A DNA stretch of 37,729 bases. Source: JBFWUW01 sp050247075. Lineage in GTDB: Bacteria; Planctomycetota; Planctomycetia; Pirellulales; JBFWUW01. Position 1 is the stretch's first letter. The number at the start of each line of letters is the position of its first letter. The DNA lies in the NCBI GenBank assembly GCA_050247075.1, contig JBFWUW010000067.1:1-37729 (forward strand), read 5' to 3'. The notes under the pieces are model-generated. The model saw only the letters and a list, made by a program, of their open reading frames with translations. It had not been told where the DNA came from and ran no database searches. This document shows, one piece after another, positions 1 to 9,006 of this stretch. The position numbers and the translations under genes are program-made.

Positions 1-1511
1 AGATCGTCTATCTGGCCGTTCTGGTCGGCTTGCTGGTTCCGATGCACTTCATTGGCCGGCCGGCGGCGCGCCGCGCCGCCGGAGAAAGCGTGGGAAGCGG
101 CTACCTGGCCAGAATTCGGGAGGAGAACAAGCTCACCCAGTCGAACCTGGGAGAGATCGATGCCAGCAGCGAGACCATGAAACTGGCCACGCTGGGCCTG
201 GACAACCTGGCCGTGAGCCTGTTGTGGTCCAAGGCCGAGCATTACAAGAAAGTCAAGGACTGGGACAAGTTGAGCGAGGCCTTGAATCAAATCATCAAGC
301 TGCAACCCAACTTTGTGGCCGTCTGGAAGTACCAGGGCTGGAACCTGTCTTACAACGTGTCGGTGGAGTTCGACGACTATCGGGACCGCTATGCGAAAGT
401 CAGGGAAGGCATTTTATTCCTTAAGGACGGCACGAGGCACAACGACAAAGAGCCCCGCTTGCTGACCGATGTGGGCTGGTTCACTTCGTCCAAGATTGGC
501 CGCGCCGACGAGTCGCGGCCCTTTCGCAAATTGTTTCGCGCGGATAAGGACTTCCATGCCGACATGCCCTATCGCGAGACCGACAATTGGCTGGCGGGCC
601 GCGAGTGGATGGTCCGCGCGGAGGAGCTTGTTGAACGCGATGGTCTGCCTGTTAAAGGGGCCAGCCCCACGGTCTTTTTTGTTGGCGCTCCGATGTGCAT
701 GATCAATTTCGCCAACGACCTGGAAAAAGACGGCGGTCCCGATGGCCGCGCGGTCTTCGGCGAGGTCGCCAAGCGCGCCTGGACGAAAGCCCTGGAATCG
801 TGGCTGCAATATGGCGAGCGCGAGATGACCGACACGATGGGCAACCAGTTCCGCCTGATCGACTTTCAACGGTTGGCGAAAGATGTCGACGATGTCTTTG
901 CCCAGATCAAAGCCATCGAGCCGGGCCTGTACGAGACCATCGTCGCGGAAAAGCGCGCCACCCTGACCGACGAGGAACTCAAATTGGCCAGCGGGCCCGT
1001 GCCCACCGGGCCCGAGGCCTTTGAGCAAAACGCATTACAAGGCAAGCTGCGCGTGGGTGCCGCGGATATCATCAACCGCCTGTCGGGCGAGGACAAGGAA
1101 AAAGGCCTCGAACTGCAACGGCAAATGGCCAACCTGGGTGAAAAGGCCGTCGTCACGAGCCGGCAATGCAATATTGTCAATTACGAGTCGTGGCAGCGGC
1201 GTTGCGAATATGAGATGACGGATGATGCCGTCGATGCTCACCGCTACATTTACGAGGCGGAAGAGGCCGACCGGGTAGAAACCAACCTGCGGCAGGCGGC
1301 CGAGAAATACGCACTGGGCTTTGAAAAATGGGATACCGTCTTTCAAAAATTCCCGGAGGAACGCAAGGACGATATCCGCCTTTCGGAACTGGTTGAATCG
1401 ATCGATCGGTACGTCGTGATCTTGAAGGAACTGAACGAGGAAATCCCCAAGGATTTTCCGCTGCAAGATATTCTGGACCGCGCGCAACAAGACCCGACAT
1501 TACGGCAATAG
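1..1511 (+). CDS. Conserved planctomycete TPR-like membrane protein (5' end outside window)
   Basis: The reading frame is open from base 3, so the true start lies upstream of the window. The first visible residues are hydrophobic (VYLAVLVGLLVPMHF) and look like the end of an N-terminal membrane anchor. About 490 residues follow. An alpha-helical, TPR-like stretch near the N terminus contains LSEALNQIIKLQPNFVAVW, a typical TPR spacing of small and aromatic residues. The rest is charged and helical with no catalytic motif I recognise. Similar proteins are common in planctomycete genomes, where from memory they often carry uninformative names. The stop TAG lies only 42 bases before the next gene on the same strand, so the two are probably co-transcribed. 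Exposure outside the cytoplasm by the single anchor is inferred. The function is unknown. Confidence 0.7.
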   Translation, partial: IVYLAVLVGLLVPMHFIGRPAARRAAGESVGSGYLARIREENKLTQSNLGEIDASSETMKLATLGLDNLAVSLLWSKAEHYKKVKDWDKLSEALNQIIKLQPNFVAVWKYQGWNLSYNVSVEFDDYRDRYAKVREGILFLKDGTRHNDKEPRLLTDVGWFTSSKIGRADESRPFRKLFRADKDFHADMPYRETDNWLAGREWMVRAEELVERDGLPVKGASPTVFFVGAPMCMINFANDLEKDGGPDGRAVFGEVAKRAWTKALESWLQYGEREMTDTMGNQFRLIDFQRLAKDVDDVFAQIKAIEPGLYETIVAEKRATLTDEELKLASGPVPTGPEAFEQNALQGKLRVGAADIINRLSGEDKEKGLELQRQMANLGEKAVVTSRQCNIVNYESWQRRCEYEMTDDAVDAHRYIYEAEEADRVETNLRQAAEKYALGFEKWDTVFQKFPEERKDDIRLSELVESIDRYVVILKELNEEIPKDFPLQDILDRAQQDPTLRQ

Positions 1512-1553
1512 AAACGGGCGGCCGGCTTTTTGTTTGTTCGCGGATAAACTGCC

Positions 1554-4500
1554 ATGTACCGGCCACGCCTGCTATTCGGTTGCCTGCTAGGGGGGGTGTG
1601 GGCGTTGGCGGGCGGATGTCTGCCTGGGGCCAACGCCGCCGAACCGTTCGACTACCATCAGTCGGAATCTCCTCCGCTGCCCGCCCCAAGTTGGGTGCGG
1701 ATGATCGACCAGGGAACGCTCAATCCGCGACTGGCGGGCATCCACACGCCCGACGGGATCAAGATCGAGATCGTGGCCCAAGAGCCGCAAGTGATCAATC
1801 CGGTCGGCATGGCTTTCGACGATAGCGGCAGGCCTTACGTGCTGGAGTGGCGTGTCGCGCCCGACAGCCGGCACGAGGCCGCCCAGGTCACGTTGCAAGA
1901 TGGTTCAACCGTCACGGTCAACCGCATGCGGAAGAGCGTGCCCGACGTGTTGAAGACGCTAGCCGACACCGACGGCGACGGCATCCATGACCGGGCCGAT
2001 GAGCGGCTGAACGACCTGGAACTTCCTTCCAGTCTGCTGTTGCACGACGGCTGGTTGTACACCTCGGCCTTGGGGCAAGTGGTCCGCCGCCAACATTCGC
2101 CCCCCGACGGAGATTTTGGCCCGCCACAAGAGATTGTCCGCGGGCTGTGCGGCTTTCACCACCATCAGGCGTCGGGGCTGACGCTGTCGCACGATGGCTG
2201 GCTATACATCACCTCGGGCGACGACGACAACCACGGCGAAGGCTCCGACGGGTCGCAAGCCACGGTACTGCGAACGGGGGCCGTCTTTCGCTGCCGGCCC
2301 GATGGCTCGGCACTGCATGAGCACGCCCGCGGGTTTCGCAACCCCTACCGCGATGTGGCCTTCGACCAGCATTACAACATGTTCCATGTCGATAACGACC
2401 AGGAGGACGGGTCGAAGTTTCAGGGCGTGCGGCTGATGCATGTACCGGAAGGGGCCGATTTTGGCTGGCGGCTGTTTCCGGGTGCCGTCTGTTGCCGCGC
2501 CGACATTGCCCGCGGCGCGGCGTTTGGAGAGTCGCCCGGCAAAATGCCGGCCATGCTCAAGACGGGCCGCGGCGCGCCGGCCGGCCTGTTGATTTACCAA
2601 GGGACCAGTTTTCCAGAGTTCTTTCGCGGGCTGCTGATCTATCCCGATGTCTACCGCAAAAGCGTGCGAGCCTACGCCATTGAACGAGTCGGCGGCACGT
2701 TTGAAGTTACTCGGCAATTCACGCTAATGTCTTCGGCCGACGGTCTGTTCCGTCCTTGCCAGGCCGTGCAAGGGCCCGACGGTGCCATCTACATCGTGGA
2801 CTGGCGCACCGACAGTGGTGGGGCCGGCCAACTCTGGGGCGATGGCGTGCATGGGCGAATCTACAAGCTGACCTGGGGAGGCACGGCGGAAGTGCCCGCC
2901 ATGCCTCCCGGCCCCTTGAATGCCTGGACCGCGTTGCGCCGGGCTGGCGACGAGACCCTGTGGTCGCTGCTCGATACGGCCGATTTTCAGCTTCGCCAGC
3001 GCGTGCAACAAGAACTCATCCGTCGCGGCGGCAGCAAGCAGCGGGCCCGTTTTCTCACCGTGGCCGCCAGCCAGGGACGCAGCAGCCCGGCGCGGGTCTC
3101 GGCCATGGGGGCCGCCTGCCAGATGTTCAACCGCGATGTCTACGACGCGCTGATCCGCCTGCTGAACGACGGCAGTTTTGAAATTCGCCGCGCGGCGGCC
3201 GAACTGCTAGGCCGGAATGCCCCCGACAACTCGCACGAGGCGATTGCCGGTTTGGGCCAGGCCATGCAAGACCCGCACCCCGCCGTGGCCCGCAGCGCTG
3301 GGCTGGCTTATGGCGAGCTAGTCGCATTGCTAGCCGCGGACGACCAACGAAAATTTCGCCTGGCCGAACAGTTGCGCAACGCCATGGCGGCTTGCGACCG
3401 CGACGACGTTTACCTGTTCGACGGTTTCGTCCGCGGCCTGGAGAAGCTGGGCCGCCTGGGTGTAGACAAGCTGCTGCTGTGGGCCTGGTCCAATGACGAC
3501 ACCAAATGCGAAACGGCCATAGCGGCCGTCGAGCGGATGCGCACGGTCGAGGCGGCGGACGGGTTGGACCGCCTCTTGCAAGGCGACACCAGCTTTGACG
3601 ACGACCAGACTATCCGTCTGATGCGCACTTACCGCAACATTTTGGTGGAGCCCCCGATTTCCGCGGGGCGCGTGGCCGAGTGGCTGGCCGAACACCCCGA
3701 CGCGGCGGTGGAGGTGAAGATTGCCGGCATGGAGACGCTGGCCCTGGTCGGCGGCGGCAATTCGGCCGTCGTGCAAGACCTGGCGTTGTCGCTGCTGCAT
3801 CACGAACAGCCCGAAGCCCGCGCCAGCGCCCTGGCGGCCATCGCCAGCAACGGGCTGGTGGCCGCGGCTCCCGCGCTGTTGGCGGCGCTCAAGGAGCCGG
3901 GCCGAACGGCCGAGGAACAACAGCAAATCATTGCCGCGCTGGGCCGCCTGCGCAGCCGGCCCGCTCCGTTCACCGCCGCCATGAGCCCCCCCGGCGTGGA
4001 ACCATTGTTGAATGACCTGCTGAAGCTAGCCCAAGGCGAGGGGCCGGCCGAGGTTCGCGGCGATATCTTGGCGCTGGTGGCCCAGGTGGACTACACCCAG
4101 GCCGAGCCGCTGGCGCTCGACTGGCTAAAGTCCGACGACGAACAGCAATCCGCGGCCGCCATCGACATCCTGGGAACCAGGCCCGAGCAGGCGTTGGAAC
4201 TGGGACGAGCGTTCGTGGCGGGCCGCATCGCCCGCCCGCTGTTGCCCAAGGTGGCGGCGGCTTTGCAAAAACATGCCGAGAAGGAGAAAGATGCCGCTGG
4301 GCCGTTTCATGCACTGCTGACCGAGGTCTTCAAGGGGGGCTTGCTGGTCTCGCTCGATCCGGCCGAGATCGAGCGGGTCGATGGCCTGGTCCGCTCGTCG
4401 GGCAATGCACTGCGCGGACGGGCCGTCTATCTCGATTCCCAACGCAGCCAATGCGCCAACTGCCACACGCTAGAGGGCGTGGGGGGGCAAATCGGTCCCG

Positions 4501-5303
4501 ATCTTTCCAAAGTCTGGCAAACGCATTCCACCGCCAAGATCATGGAGTCGATGATCGACCCCTCCAAGGAGATCAAAGAGGGCTTTGCCACTTGGAGCGT
4601 CACCACCAACGCCGGCCGGGTGCATGCCGGGCTGAAGATTGTGGACGACCCCCGAGAAGTCGTGCTGCGCGATGCCAGCGGCAAGGATATTCGCATTTCG
4701 ACGGGCGAGATCGACGATAAAGCAGCGGGCAAAAAGAGCCTGATGCCCGACGGAGTCATCGCGCAGCTCAGCTTCCGGGAATTCGTCGATCTGGTGGCGT
4801 TTCTCAAAGACAAGCAGGCGCAAGAATCGTTGCGCGGCCTGTTGACGCAAGCCTGGGCCGTGGGGCCGTTTGCGCCGGGTGCGGAAAGCGAAGCGGCGGC
4901 GGCCGCCATCGAAAAGAATCCCGATCCGACCGTACCGGCCGTGGGTGATACGGCCTGGCAGCGCATCCCGGCCGATGCCGACGGGCTGGTCAATCTGCGC
5001 CGTCGCTGGCCGGCCGAAAATACCACGGCTTACGTGCTGTCGTATCTCCATTCGCCCCAAGATCAACAGGCACAAGTCCGCGTGACGGGTGGCGACGGAC
5101 TCAAGCTATGGATCAACGGCCAGAACGTGCTGGATGGCAGTCAGGCCCCCGCCGATGAAGCCATTCCCCTGCCGCTCAACGCAGGGTGGAATACCGTGCT
5201 GGTCCGCGTCACCCATGGCCGCGGCCCCTTCGGCCTGGGCCTGGCCGTGGTGCAAGGTGACGGCGTGCGCTTTGCGCTGGAGAAGAAGGAAGCAGGCCCA
5301 TGA
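1554..5303 (+). CDS. PVC-type exported heme-c protein: dehydrogenase-like propeller, HEAT repeats, CxxCH domain
   Basis: This is a large exported redox protein of a family typical of Planctomycetes and Verrucomicrobia. The N terminus is a signal peptide (hydrophobic LLFGCLLGGVWALAGG, likely cleavage near GANAA). Residues of about 50-440 match the membrane-bound dehydrogenase-like/sorbosone-dehydrogenase propeller, with GMAFDDSGRPYVLEW near the start and YIVDWRTDSGG near the end. HEAT-like helical repeats follow (about 470-900, for example FEIRRAAAELLGRNAPD). A cytochrome-c-like domain carries CANCH, with its first cysteine at residue 967 and GPDLSKVW after it. The last 80 residues (GDGLKLWINGQNVLDG) resemble a PA14-like or carbohydrate-binding beta domain. 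The family is thought to act in periplasmic oxidation of sugars or other organics with electron transfer to heme; the substrate is unknown. It starts 42 bases after the preceding gene. Confidence 0.9.
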   Translation: MYRPRLLFGCLLGGVWALAGGCLPGANAAEPFDYHQSESPPLPAPSWVRMIDQGTLNPRLAGIHTPDGIKIEIVAQEPQVINPVGMAFDDSGRPYVLEWRVAPDSRHEAAQVTLQDGSTVTVNRMRKSVPDVLKTLADTDGDGIHDRADERLNDLELPSSLLLHDGWLYTSALGQVVRRQHSPPDGDFGPPQEIVRGLCGFHHHQASGLTLSHDGWLYITSGDDDNHGEGSDGSQATVLRTGAVFRCRPDGSALHEHARGFRNPYRDVAFDQHYNMFHVDNDQEDGSKFQGVRLMHVPEGADFGWRLFPGAVCCRADIARGAAFGESPGKMPAMLKTGRGAPAGLLIYQGTSFPEFFRGLLIYPDVYRKSVRAYAIERVGGTFEVTRQFTLMSSADGLFRPCQAVQGPDGAIYIVDWRTDSGGAGQLWGDGVHGRIYKLTWGGTAEVPAMPPGPLNAWTALRRAGDETLWSLLDTADFQLRQRVQQELIRRGGSKQRARFLTVAASQGRSSPARVSAMGAACQMFNRDVYDALIRLLNDGSFEIRRAAAELLGRNAPDNSHEAIAGLGQAMQDPHPAVARSAGLAYGELVALLAADDQRKFRLAEQLRNAMAACDRDDVYLFDGFVRGLEKLGRLGVDKLLLWAWSNDDTKCETAIAAVERMRTVEAADGLDRLLQGDTSFDDDQTIRLMRTYRNILVEPPISAGRVAEWLAEHPDAAVEVKIAGMETLALVGGGNSAVVQDLALSLLHHEQPEARASALAAIASNGLVAAAPALLAALKEPGRTAEEQQQIIAALGRLRSRPAPFTAAMSPPGVEPLLNDLLKLAQGEGPAEVRGDILALVAQVDYTQAEPLALDWLKSDDEQQSAAAIDILGTRPEQALELGRAFVAGRIARPLLPKVAAALQKHAEKEKDAAGPFHALLTEVFKGGLLVSLDPAEIERVDGLVRSSGNALRGRAVYLDSQRSQCANCHTLEGVGGQIGPDLSKVWQTHSTAKIMESMIDPSKEIKEGFATWSVTTNAGRVHAGLKIVDDPREVVLRDASGKDIRISTGEIDDKAAGKKSLMPDGVIAQLSFREFVDLVAFLKDKQAQESLRGLLTQAWAVGPFAPGAESEAAAAAIEKNPDPTVPAVGDTAWQRIPADADGLVNLRRRWPAENTTAYVLSYLHSPQDQQAQVRVTGGDGLKLWINGQNVLDGSQAPADEAIPLPLNAGWNTVLVRVTHGRGPFGLGLAVVQGDGVRFALEKKEAGP

Positions 5304-5320
5304 ATGGCCCCGCGCAGGGC

Positions 5321-5338
5321 AAGCCCAGCCTTGGGCTT
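5321..5338. terminator. Hairpin between convergent genes
   Basis: AAGCCCA, a 4-base loop and TGGGCTT form a perfect 7-bp stem. It ends directly beside the stop of the minus-strand esterase and 18 bases after the stop of the plus-strand heme protein. Short T and A runs flank it on either side, so it could end transcription from both directions. Termination is inferred from position and structure. Confidence 0.45.
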
Positions 5339-6664
5339 TCATTCCGTTCGATGCATCTCCGGCCAGACCGCCGCGAACCAGAGTAGTGCCGCGCGGCGCT
5401 GGCCAAGACCGGTGAAGTGCCGCCGCGTTCCCAGTCCGCCGCGGTTTTCGCCCGACAAAATGTCGGTGTCGGGTCCGGGCCGAAAGCCGGGCAGCCGCCA
5501 CAGTTGATCGATGGCGTCGCGAATTTGCCCTTCGTGCTGGGGATCGTTGTAGACGGTTGGGTGGAAGGTGGACTTGGCCAGCAGCCAGGGTGGTTCAAAG
5601 CCCCAGGCCTGGGCCAGTGCGGCCCGGATCGCGGTCAGGTTCTTCACGTATTGCCCGGTCGAGACCTTTTCGATCACGTCCGATTCGCCTTGCTGCCACA
5701 GCACGGCCCGAAAACGGCCCGTCGCCAGGCCCGCGGATTCCAGCCGTTGATAAAGCTGTTCGCCCGGCAACCATTGGCGGCTGGATGTGCCCCCGACCGC
5801 CACGTTGACAAAGCCGACCGGCACCTGGGCTAGCGGCAGCAGGGTATCCGCCAACGGCGGCCAGATTGTGCCACCGTCGGCCGAGTTCGGCTGCGGGTCG
5901 TCGGCCGTTTGCCAGGATTTGTTGGCGACATCGTAGGAGACCGCCCGGCCCAGCGGGTCGGCAATGGCCAGCCGTTCGTCGTTGGCCCCATCGGCATACG
6001 ACTGGCCGGCGATGACCAAGACCTCGCCCACGCCAATCGGTTCCACCGCCGCCTGGCCGACAATTTTGTCCCCCACGCGCCCGCGGATTTCCAGCTTGTA
6101 CCAGCCGCCGGCGGGCACGTCGGCCCGCAGTTCGTCCGCGGCATCGTCGGTGCCTTTGGCGGTTGGCCGGGCCGGCGTCCAATCGATCGCACGACCAAAG
6201 GCCCCTTCCAGCGGAACAACTCGGTATTCCATGGTGGCGGTCGCCAGCCGTGGAAAATGGCCGCGAATGAGCACATCGGCCCGGCCCAAGTCGGCCCCGC
6301 CAGGGTTGTGTTCGTGGGCTTTCCGCGGGTCGAAGTGTTGCCGCTGAACGACCTGCCGCGGAATGGGCGCGTCGATCCGCCATTCCTCGGCCAACGACAA
6401 GGCTGGCCGCCAGGCCCAAACGGCCAGCAGCCCCACGATTGCCAGCCAAGCCCAGTTGGTCCCTCCAGGCGACGCCGTGGAGCGAAATCGGGAGAATGGA
6501 GACCGATTCCAGGGGAGTTCGATACGACTCGTCGAACGCGGATTATCGCCGTCGGAGTCGGCCCCTACAGGAGGCGTTTCCAACACCAAAACCAGGCTGA
6601 TGGCTGACAGCTTTTCCGCTGGCAGCTTCTTCCCCCATTGTTCGCGGCACGATTTTTCAAACAT
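5339..6664 (-). CDS. SASA-type carbohydrate esterase (SGNH fold), membrane-anchored
   Basis: The protein resembles sialate O-acetylesterase/acetylxylan-esterase (SASA, DUF303) enzymes, which remove acetyl groups from sugars outside the cytoplasm. Counting from the ATG at 6664, it has a hydrophobic segment at about 73-85 (WLAIVGLLAVWAW), then a beta-rich region and the SGNH core. The nucleophile motif is IAGQSYADG with Ser at 222, then GGTSSRQW, then WQQGESD at about 323-329. Near the C terminus RRHFTGLGQ probably supplies the catalytic His. The frame is open for another 105 codons upstream, to 6979, but that part has non-coding character, so I use the internal ATG. Even so, about 70 residues before the membrane segment is long for a signal anchor, and a later non-ATG start is possible. 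It is convergent with the heme protein and may share a role in polysaccharide breakdown. Confidence 0.75.
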   Translation of the reverse strand: MFEKSCREQWGKKLPAEKLSAISLVLVLETPPVGADSDGDNPRSTSRIELPWNRSPFSRFRSTASPGGTNWAWLAIVGLLAVWAWRPALSLAEEWRIDAPIPRQVVQRQHFDPRKAHEHNPGGADLGRADVLIRGHFPRLATATMEYRVVPLEGAFGRAIDWTPARPTAKGTDDAADELRADVPAGGWYKLEIRGRVGDKIVGQAAVEPIGVGEVLVIAGQSYADGANDERLAIADPLGRAVSYDVANKSWQTADDPQPNSADGGTIWPPLADTLLPLAQVPVGFVNVAVGGTSSRQWLPGEQLYQRLESAGLATGRFRAVLWQQGESDVIEKVSTGQYVKNLTAIRAALAQAWGFEPPWLLAKSTFHPTVYNDPQHEGQIRDAIDQLWRLPGFRPGPDTDILSGENRGGLGTRRHFTGLGQRRAALLWFAAVWPEMHRTE

Positions 6665-7014
6665 TGGTTCATTCCAGCAGACAAGATTGGTCGATTTTGT
6701 GGGACGGATTGACCAGCATACCAAGTGTCCAGTGACGGAGGAGCCTTCCGCTAACCGCCGCCGGGCCGGTGATTTGCCGACAATCCGACACGCCACGGCT
6801 TGCCCGCCCGCCCGCCAAGCGACGTTGTGCAAGCGGGCGATAGAATTGGCGACAAGCAGGCTTGGCTTAAGGACAGGCTGCTTTAGCCCATGCCTCGGCT
6901 TGGTACCCAAATCAACGCCGTTACCGCCACAAGTTCCACTGGATCCAAAAAGTACAGTCCCGGAAATACCAACGCCCATTTGAAAGCCGTGCTGGCATAG
7001 CCATCCAATTTCGC

Positions 7015-7043
7015 TTGTCTATTTTTTCAGCCGGTGGTATAAG
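7015..7043 (+). promoter_or_regulatory. Putative sigma70-type promoter of the aminomutase gene
   Basis: TTGTCT (7015-7020), a 17-base spacer and TATAAG (7038-7043) match the -35 and -10 consensus at 4/6 and 5/6 positions. Transcription would start near 7050, giving a leader of about 75 bases. This is inferred from consensus only; planctomycete promoters are poorly defined. Confidence 0.4.
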
Positions 7044-7106
7044 CACGCAGTTTTTTGCGGACTGCATTCCCAAACTGTTGGGGATGACGATGTCCGGCAA
7101 CCCCCT

Positions 7107-7113
7107 AGGAGGT
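7107..7113 (+). promoter_or_regulatory. Ribosome-binding site AGGAGGT
   Basis: This is a full Shine-Dalgarno match. The aminomutase ATG at 7127 is 13 bases downstream, slightly farther than usual. An out-of-frame ATG at 7114 directly abuts the site, too close to be used and leading only to a short frame. The site supports 7127 as the real start. Confidence 0.6.
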
Positions 7114-7126
7114 ATGCACACCCATC

Positions 7127-8851
7127 ATGGACAGACAAGAGACCGGCTCATCTCGGGCCCCAGTTGCGGCGATTTCGCACGATTCCGTCGGCGAGACTTC
7201 GCGTGAATCCTCCGAGGAGCCTCCCGGTACCGGCCGCCGCCACCCTGTCTGGAAAAATGTCCCCCTGGAGCAGTGGGAAGACTGGCGGTGGCAGATGCAA
7301 AATGCCGTCCGCACCACCCGTCAAATCGACGAACTGCTCGGCCTGTCCCCGGCGGAGATTCCCGCCCTGGAACAGTTGGAAACAGCCTACAAGCTGGCCA
7401 TTCCGCCCTACTATTTCTCTCTGATCGACCCGGACGATCCCCACGATCCCATCCGCTTGCAGTCGGTCCCTTCCGCCGTGGAACTCGCCCCCTCGGGCGG
7501 CCAAGAGCTGGAAGACCCCCTGGAGGAAGACCAGGACTCTCCCGTGCCCGGGCTGACGCATCGCTACCCCGACCGGGTGTTGATGGTCACCACGCACGTT
7601 TGCAGCATGTACTGCCGGTTCTGCACGCGCAAGCGCGTCACCATGGACCGCAGCGGTTGGGACGCCCCCAGCCGCAACGACCAACGGATGGTGGATTACA
7701 TCCGCCAGCATCCAGAGGTCCACGATGTGATTGTCTCTGGCGGCGACCCGCTGAGCTTGCCCATCAGCAAGCTAAGCTGGCTGATCAACGAACTGGCCGC
7801 GATTGACCATGTCGGCATGATCCGGCTGGGAACGCGCGTGCCGGTCACGCTGCCGCAGCGGATTTTCGACAGCGGACTGGTCGAACTGCTGCGCGACGCC
7901 GGCAAGATCTGGATTCAAACGCACTTTAACCACCCGCGAGAGATTACGCCCGAAAGCACGCGGGCTATTCGCACGCTGGTCAACAACGGCATGCCGGTGA
8001 ACAACCACACCGTCCTGCTGAAAGGCGTGAACGACTCCGTCCCCACCATGCGCGACCTGATGCGCGGGCTGCTGAAGATCAAGGCCCGTCCGTACTACCT
8101 GTTCCACTGCGACCCAGTGGTCGGGGCTGGCCATTTCCGCACCACCGTGTGGAAAGGGCTGGAGATCATGGAAGGGCTGCGGGGGCATGTGTCGGGCCTG
8201 GGCGTGCCGACCTACGTGGTCGACGGGCTGCATGGGGCCGGCAAAATCCCCGTGATGCCTAACTACCTCATCTCGGCCTCGGAAGATGCCGTGGTGCTGC
8301 GGAACTACGAAGGCCTGATTTTCAAATATGCTCCTGAGCATAAAGAGAATCCTCAGACCGAAACGTACGATTCCTTGGGCGTAAGCGGACTGCTGGGGGG
8401 TGCCCCCAAGCCGCTCATTCCGGAAGGCAACCGCCGGTTGGCCCGCCGCCAACTGCGGCACGACCTGGCGGAAGCGGCCAACGGTTGCGGTACAAACGGA
8501 TCGTCCGACAACGGCCAACAGGCGGCAGCGCCCGCGACCGATTCGCCGGAACCCGTCTTGTTGCAGCTTTTGTCTTTGGGTGGTCCGGAAGGTCCCACCA
8601 ACGGCAATGGCAACGTGCTGCCCGGCGGAGTGCCCCATGGCAACGGCCATGCGGTTGCCGTCAGCGCCGCCAGCCGAAGCAAGCGGCCGCGCAACGGGCA
8701 ATTGGCTTCAAAACCGGCCACGCGGCGGACGCCGCTGGCCGGCACCTCGCCCGCCAAACCGTCGCGGCCCAAGGCGGCCCGCTCCAAAGCGGCCTCGCCC
8801 GTCCGCATGTCGCCATCGCGCAAAACGGCCAAACGGCCGCCAGTGACGTAG
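7127..8851 (+). CDS. kamA: Lysine 2,3-aminomutase family radical SAM enzyme with basic C-terminal tail
   Basis: This is a radical SAM, PLP-dependent aminomutase. The cluster motif is CSMYCRFC, with cysteines at 159, 163 and 166 in CxxxCxxC spacing. An Arg two residues after the last Cys (168) corresponds to the carboxylate-binding Arg of clostridial KamA. The PLP lysine is in GAGKIPVMPNY at K373. An Asp seven residues earlier (D366) and the Asp in FHCDPVVGAGHFRT match the two that bind the substrate epsilon-amine in KamA. Lysine is therefore the likely substrate, giving beta-lysine. The related EpmB makes beta-lysine for EF-P modification, so that role is also possible. The catalytic part ends near residue 430. 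The remaining 140 or so residues are low-complexity, rich in Ala, Pro, Lys and Arg, and not part of the usual 415-460-residue enzyme. It appears monocistronic between its own promoter and terminator. Confidence 0.88.
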   Translation: MDRQETGSSRAPVAAISHDSVGETSRESSEEPPGTGRRHPVWKNVPLEQWEDWRWQMQNAVRTTRQIDELLGLSPAEIPALEQLETAYKLAIPPYYFSLIDPDDPHDPIRLQSVPSAVELAPSGGQELEDPLEEDQDSPVPGLTHRYPDRVLMVTTHVCSMYCRFCTRKRVTMDRSGWDAPSRNDQRMVDYIRQHPEVHDVIVSGGDPLSLPISKLSWLINELAAIDHVGMIRLGTRVPVTLPQRIFDSGLVELLRDAGKIWIQTHFNHPREITPESTRAIRTLVNNGMPVNNHTVLLKGVNDSVPTMRDLMRGLLKIKARPYYLFHCDPVVGAGHFRTTVWKGLEIMEGLRGHVSGLGVPTYVVDGLHGAGKIPVMPNYLISASEDAVVLRNYEGLIFKYAPEHKENPQTETYDSLGVSGLLGGAPKPLIPEGNRRLARRQLRHDLAEAANGCGTNGSSDNGQQAAAPATDSPEPVLLQLLSLGGPEGPTNGNGNVLPGGVPHGNGHAVAVSAASRSKRPRNGQLASKPATRRTPLAGTSPAKPSRPKAARSKAASPVRMSPSRKTAKRPPVT

Positions 8852-8858
8852 TCAACAA

Positions 8859-8888
8859 GATGGAACGCGCTTTCACGCACGTTCCATC
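8859..8888 (+). repeat. 9-bp inverted repeat after the aminomutase gene
   Basis: GATGGAACG (8859-8867) and CGTTCCATC (8880-8888) are perfect complements around a 12-base loop, 7 bases after the stop codon. There is no T run after it, so it is more likely an mRNA 3'-end structure than a terminator in itself. Confidence 0.45.
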
Positions 8889-8909
8889 GACCATCATTGC
8901 GTAACAACC

Positions 8910-8961
8910 CCCGGCGGTCGGAAAGGCAAGCAAGTTTGCCTTCCGCCCGCCGGGTTTGTTT
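8910..8961 (+). terminator. Strong intrinsic terminator of the aminomutase gene
   Basis: A long GC-rich hairpin starts CCCGGCGG at 8910 and closes CCGCCGGG ending at 8954. The stem is about 19 bp with one mismatch and one bulged A. It is followed by TTTGTTT, the classical layout of a rho-independent terminator, and it separates the aminomutase from the accessory block. Confidence 0.75.
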
Positions 8962-8994
8962 AATGGAAGGATAATGTCGTATCGCGACGGCTCC

Positions 8995-9001
8995 GGGGAG
9001 G
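8995..9001 (+). promoter_or_regulatory. Shine-Dalgarno GGGGAGG before a CTG codon
   Basis: The motif lies 5 bases before CTG at 9007. This is ideal spacing for the first codon of the frameshifted antitoxin remnant described next and has no other start to serve. It suggests the gene was once, or still is, translated from about 9007. Confidence 0.4.
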
Positions 9002-9006
9002 ACCAT

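Larger units (their letters stand above)
6665..7126. other. Divergent intergenic region, 462 bases
   Basis: This lies between the minus-strand esterase and the plus-strand aminomutase, so it must carry both promoters. Frames remain open by chance at high GC, but their translations are rich in Arg, Pro and Gly with no recognisable domain. I see a plausible plus-strand promoter at 7015-7043 and a strong Shine-Dalgarno at 7107-7113. I see no RNA gene or repeat. Confidence 0.5.

Noticed and set aside
1554..1640. Possible lipoprotein signal in the heme protein (LAGGC)
   Set aside because: The residue at -3 to the Cys is Ala, so it is a poor lipobox; a normal signal peptidase I site near GANAA fits better.
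6665..6979. N-terminal extension of the esterase frame
   Set aside because: The translation has no conserved features and would place the membrane anchor nearly 180 residues from the start.
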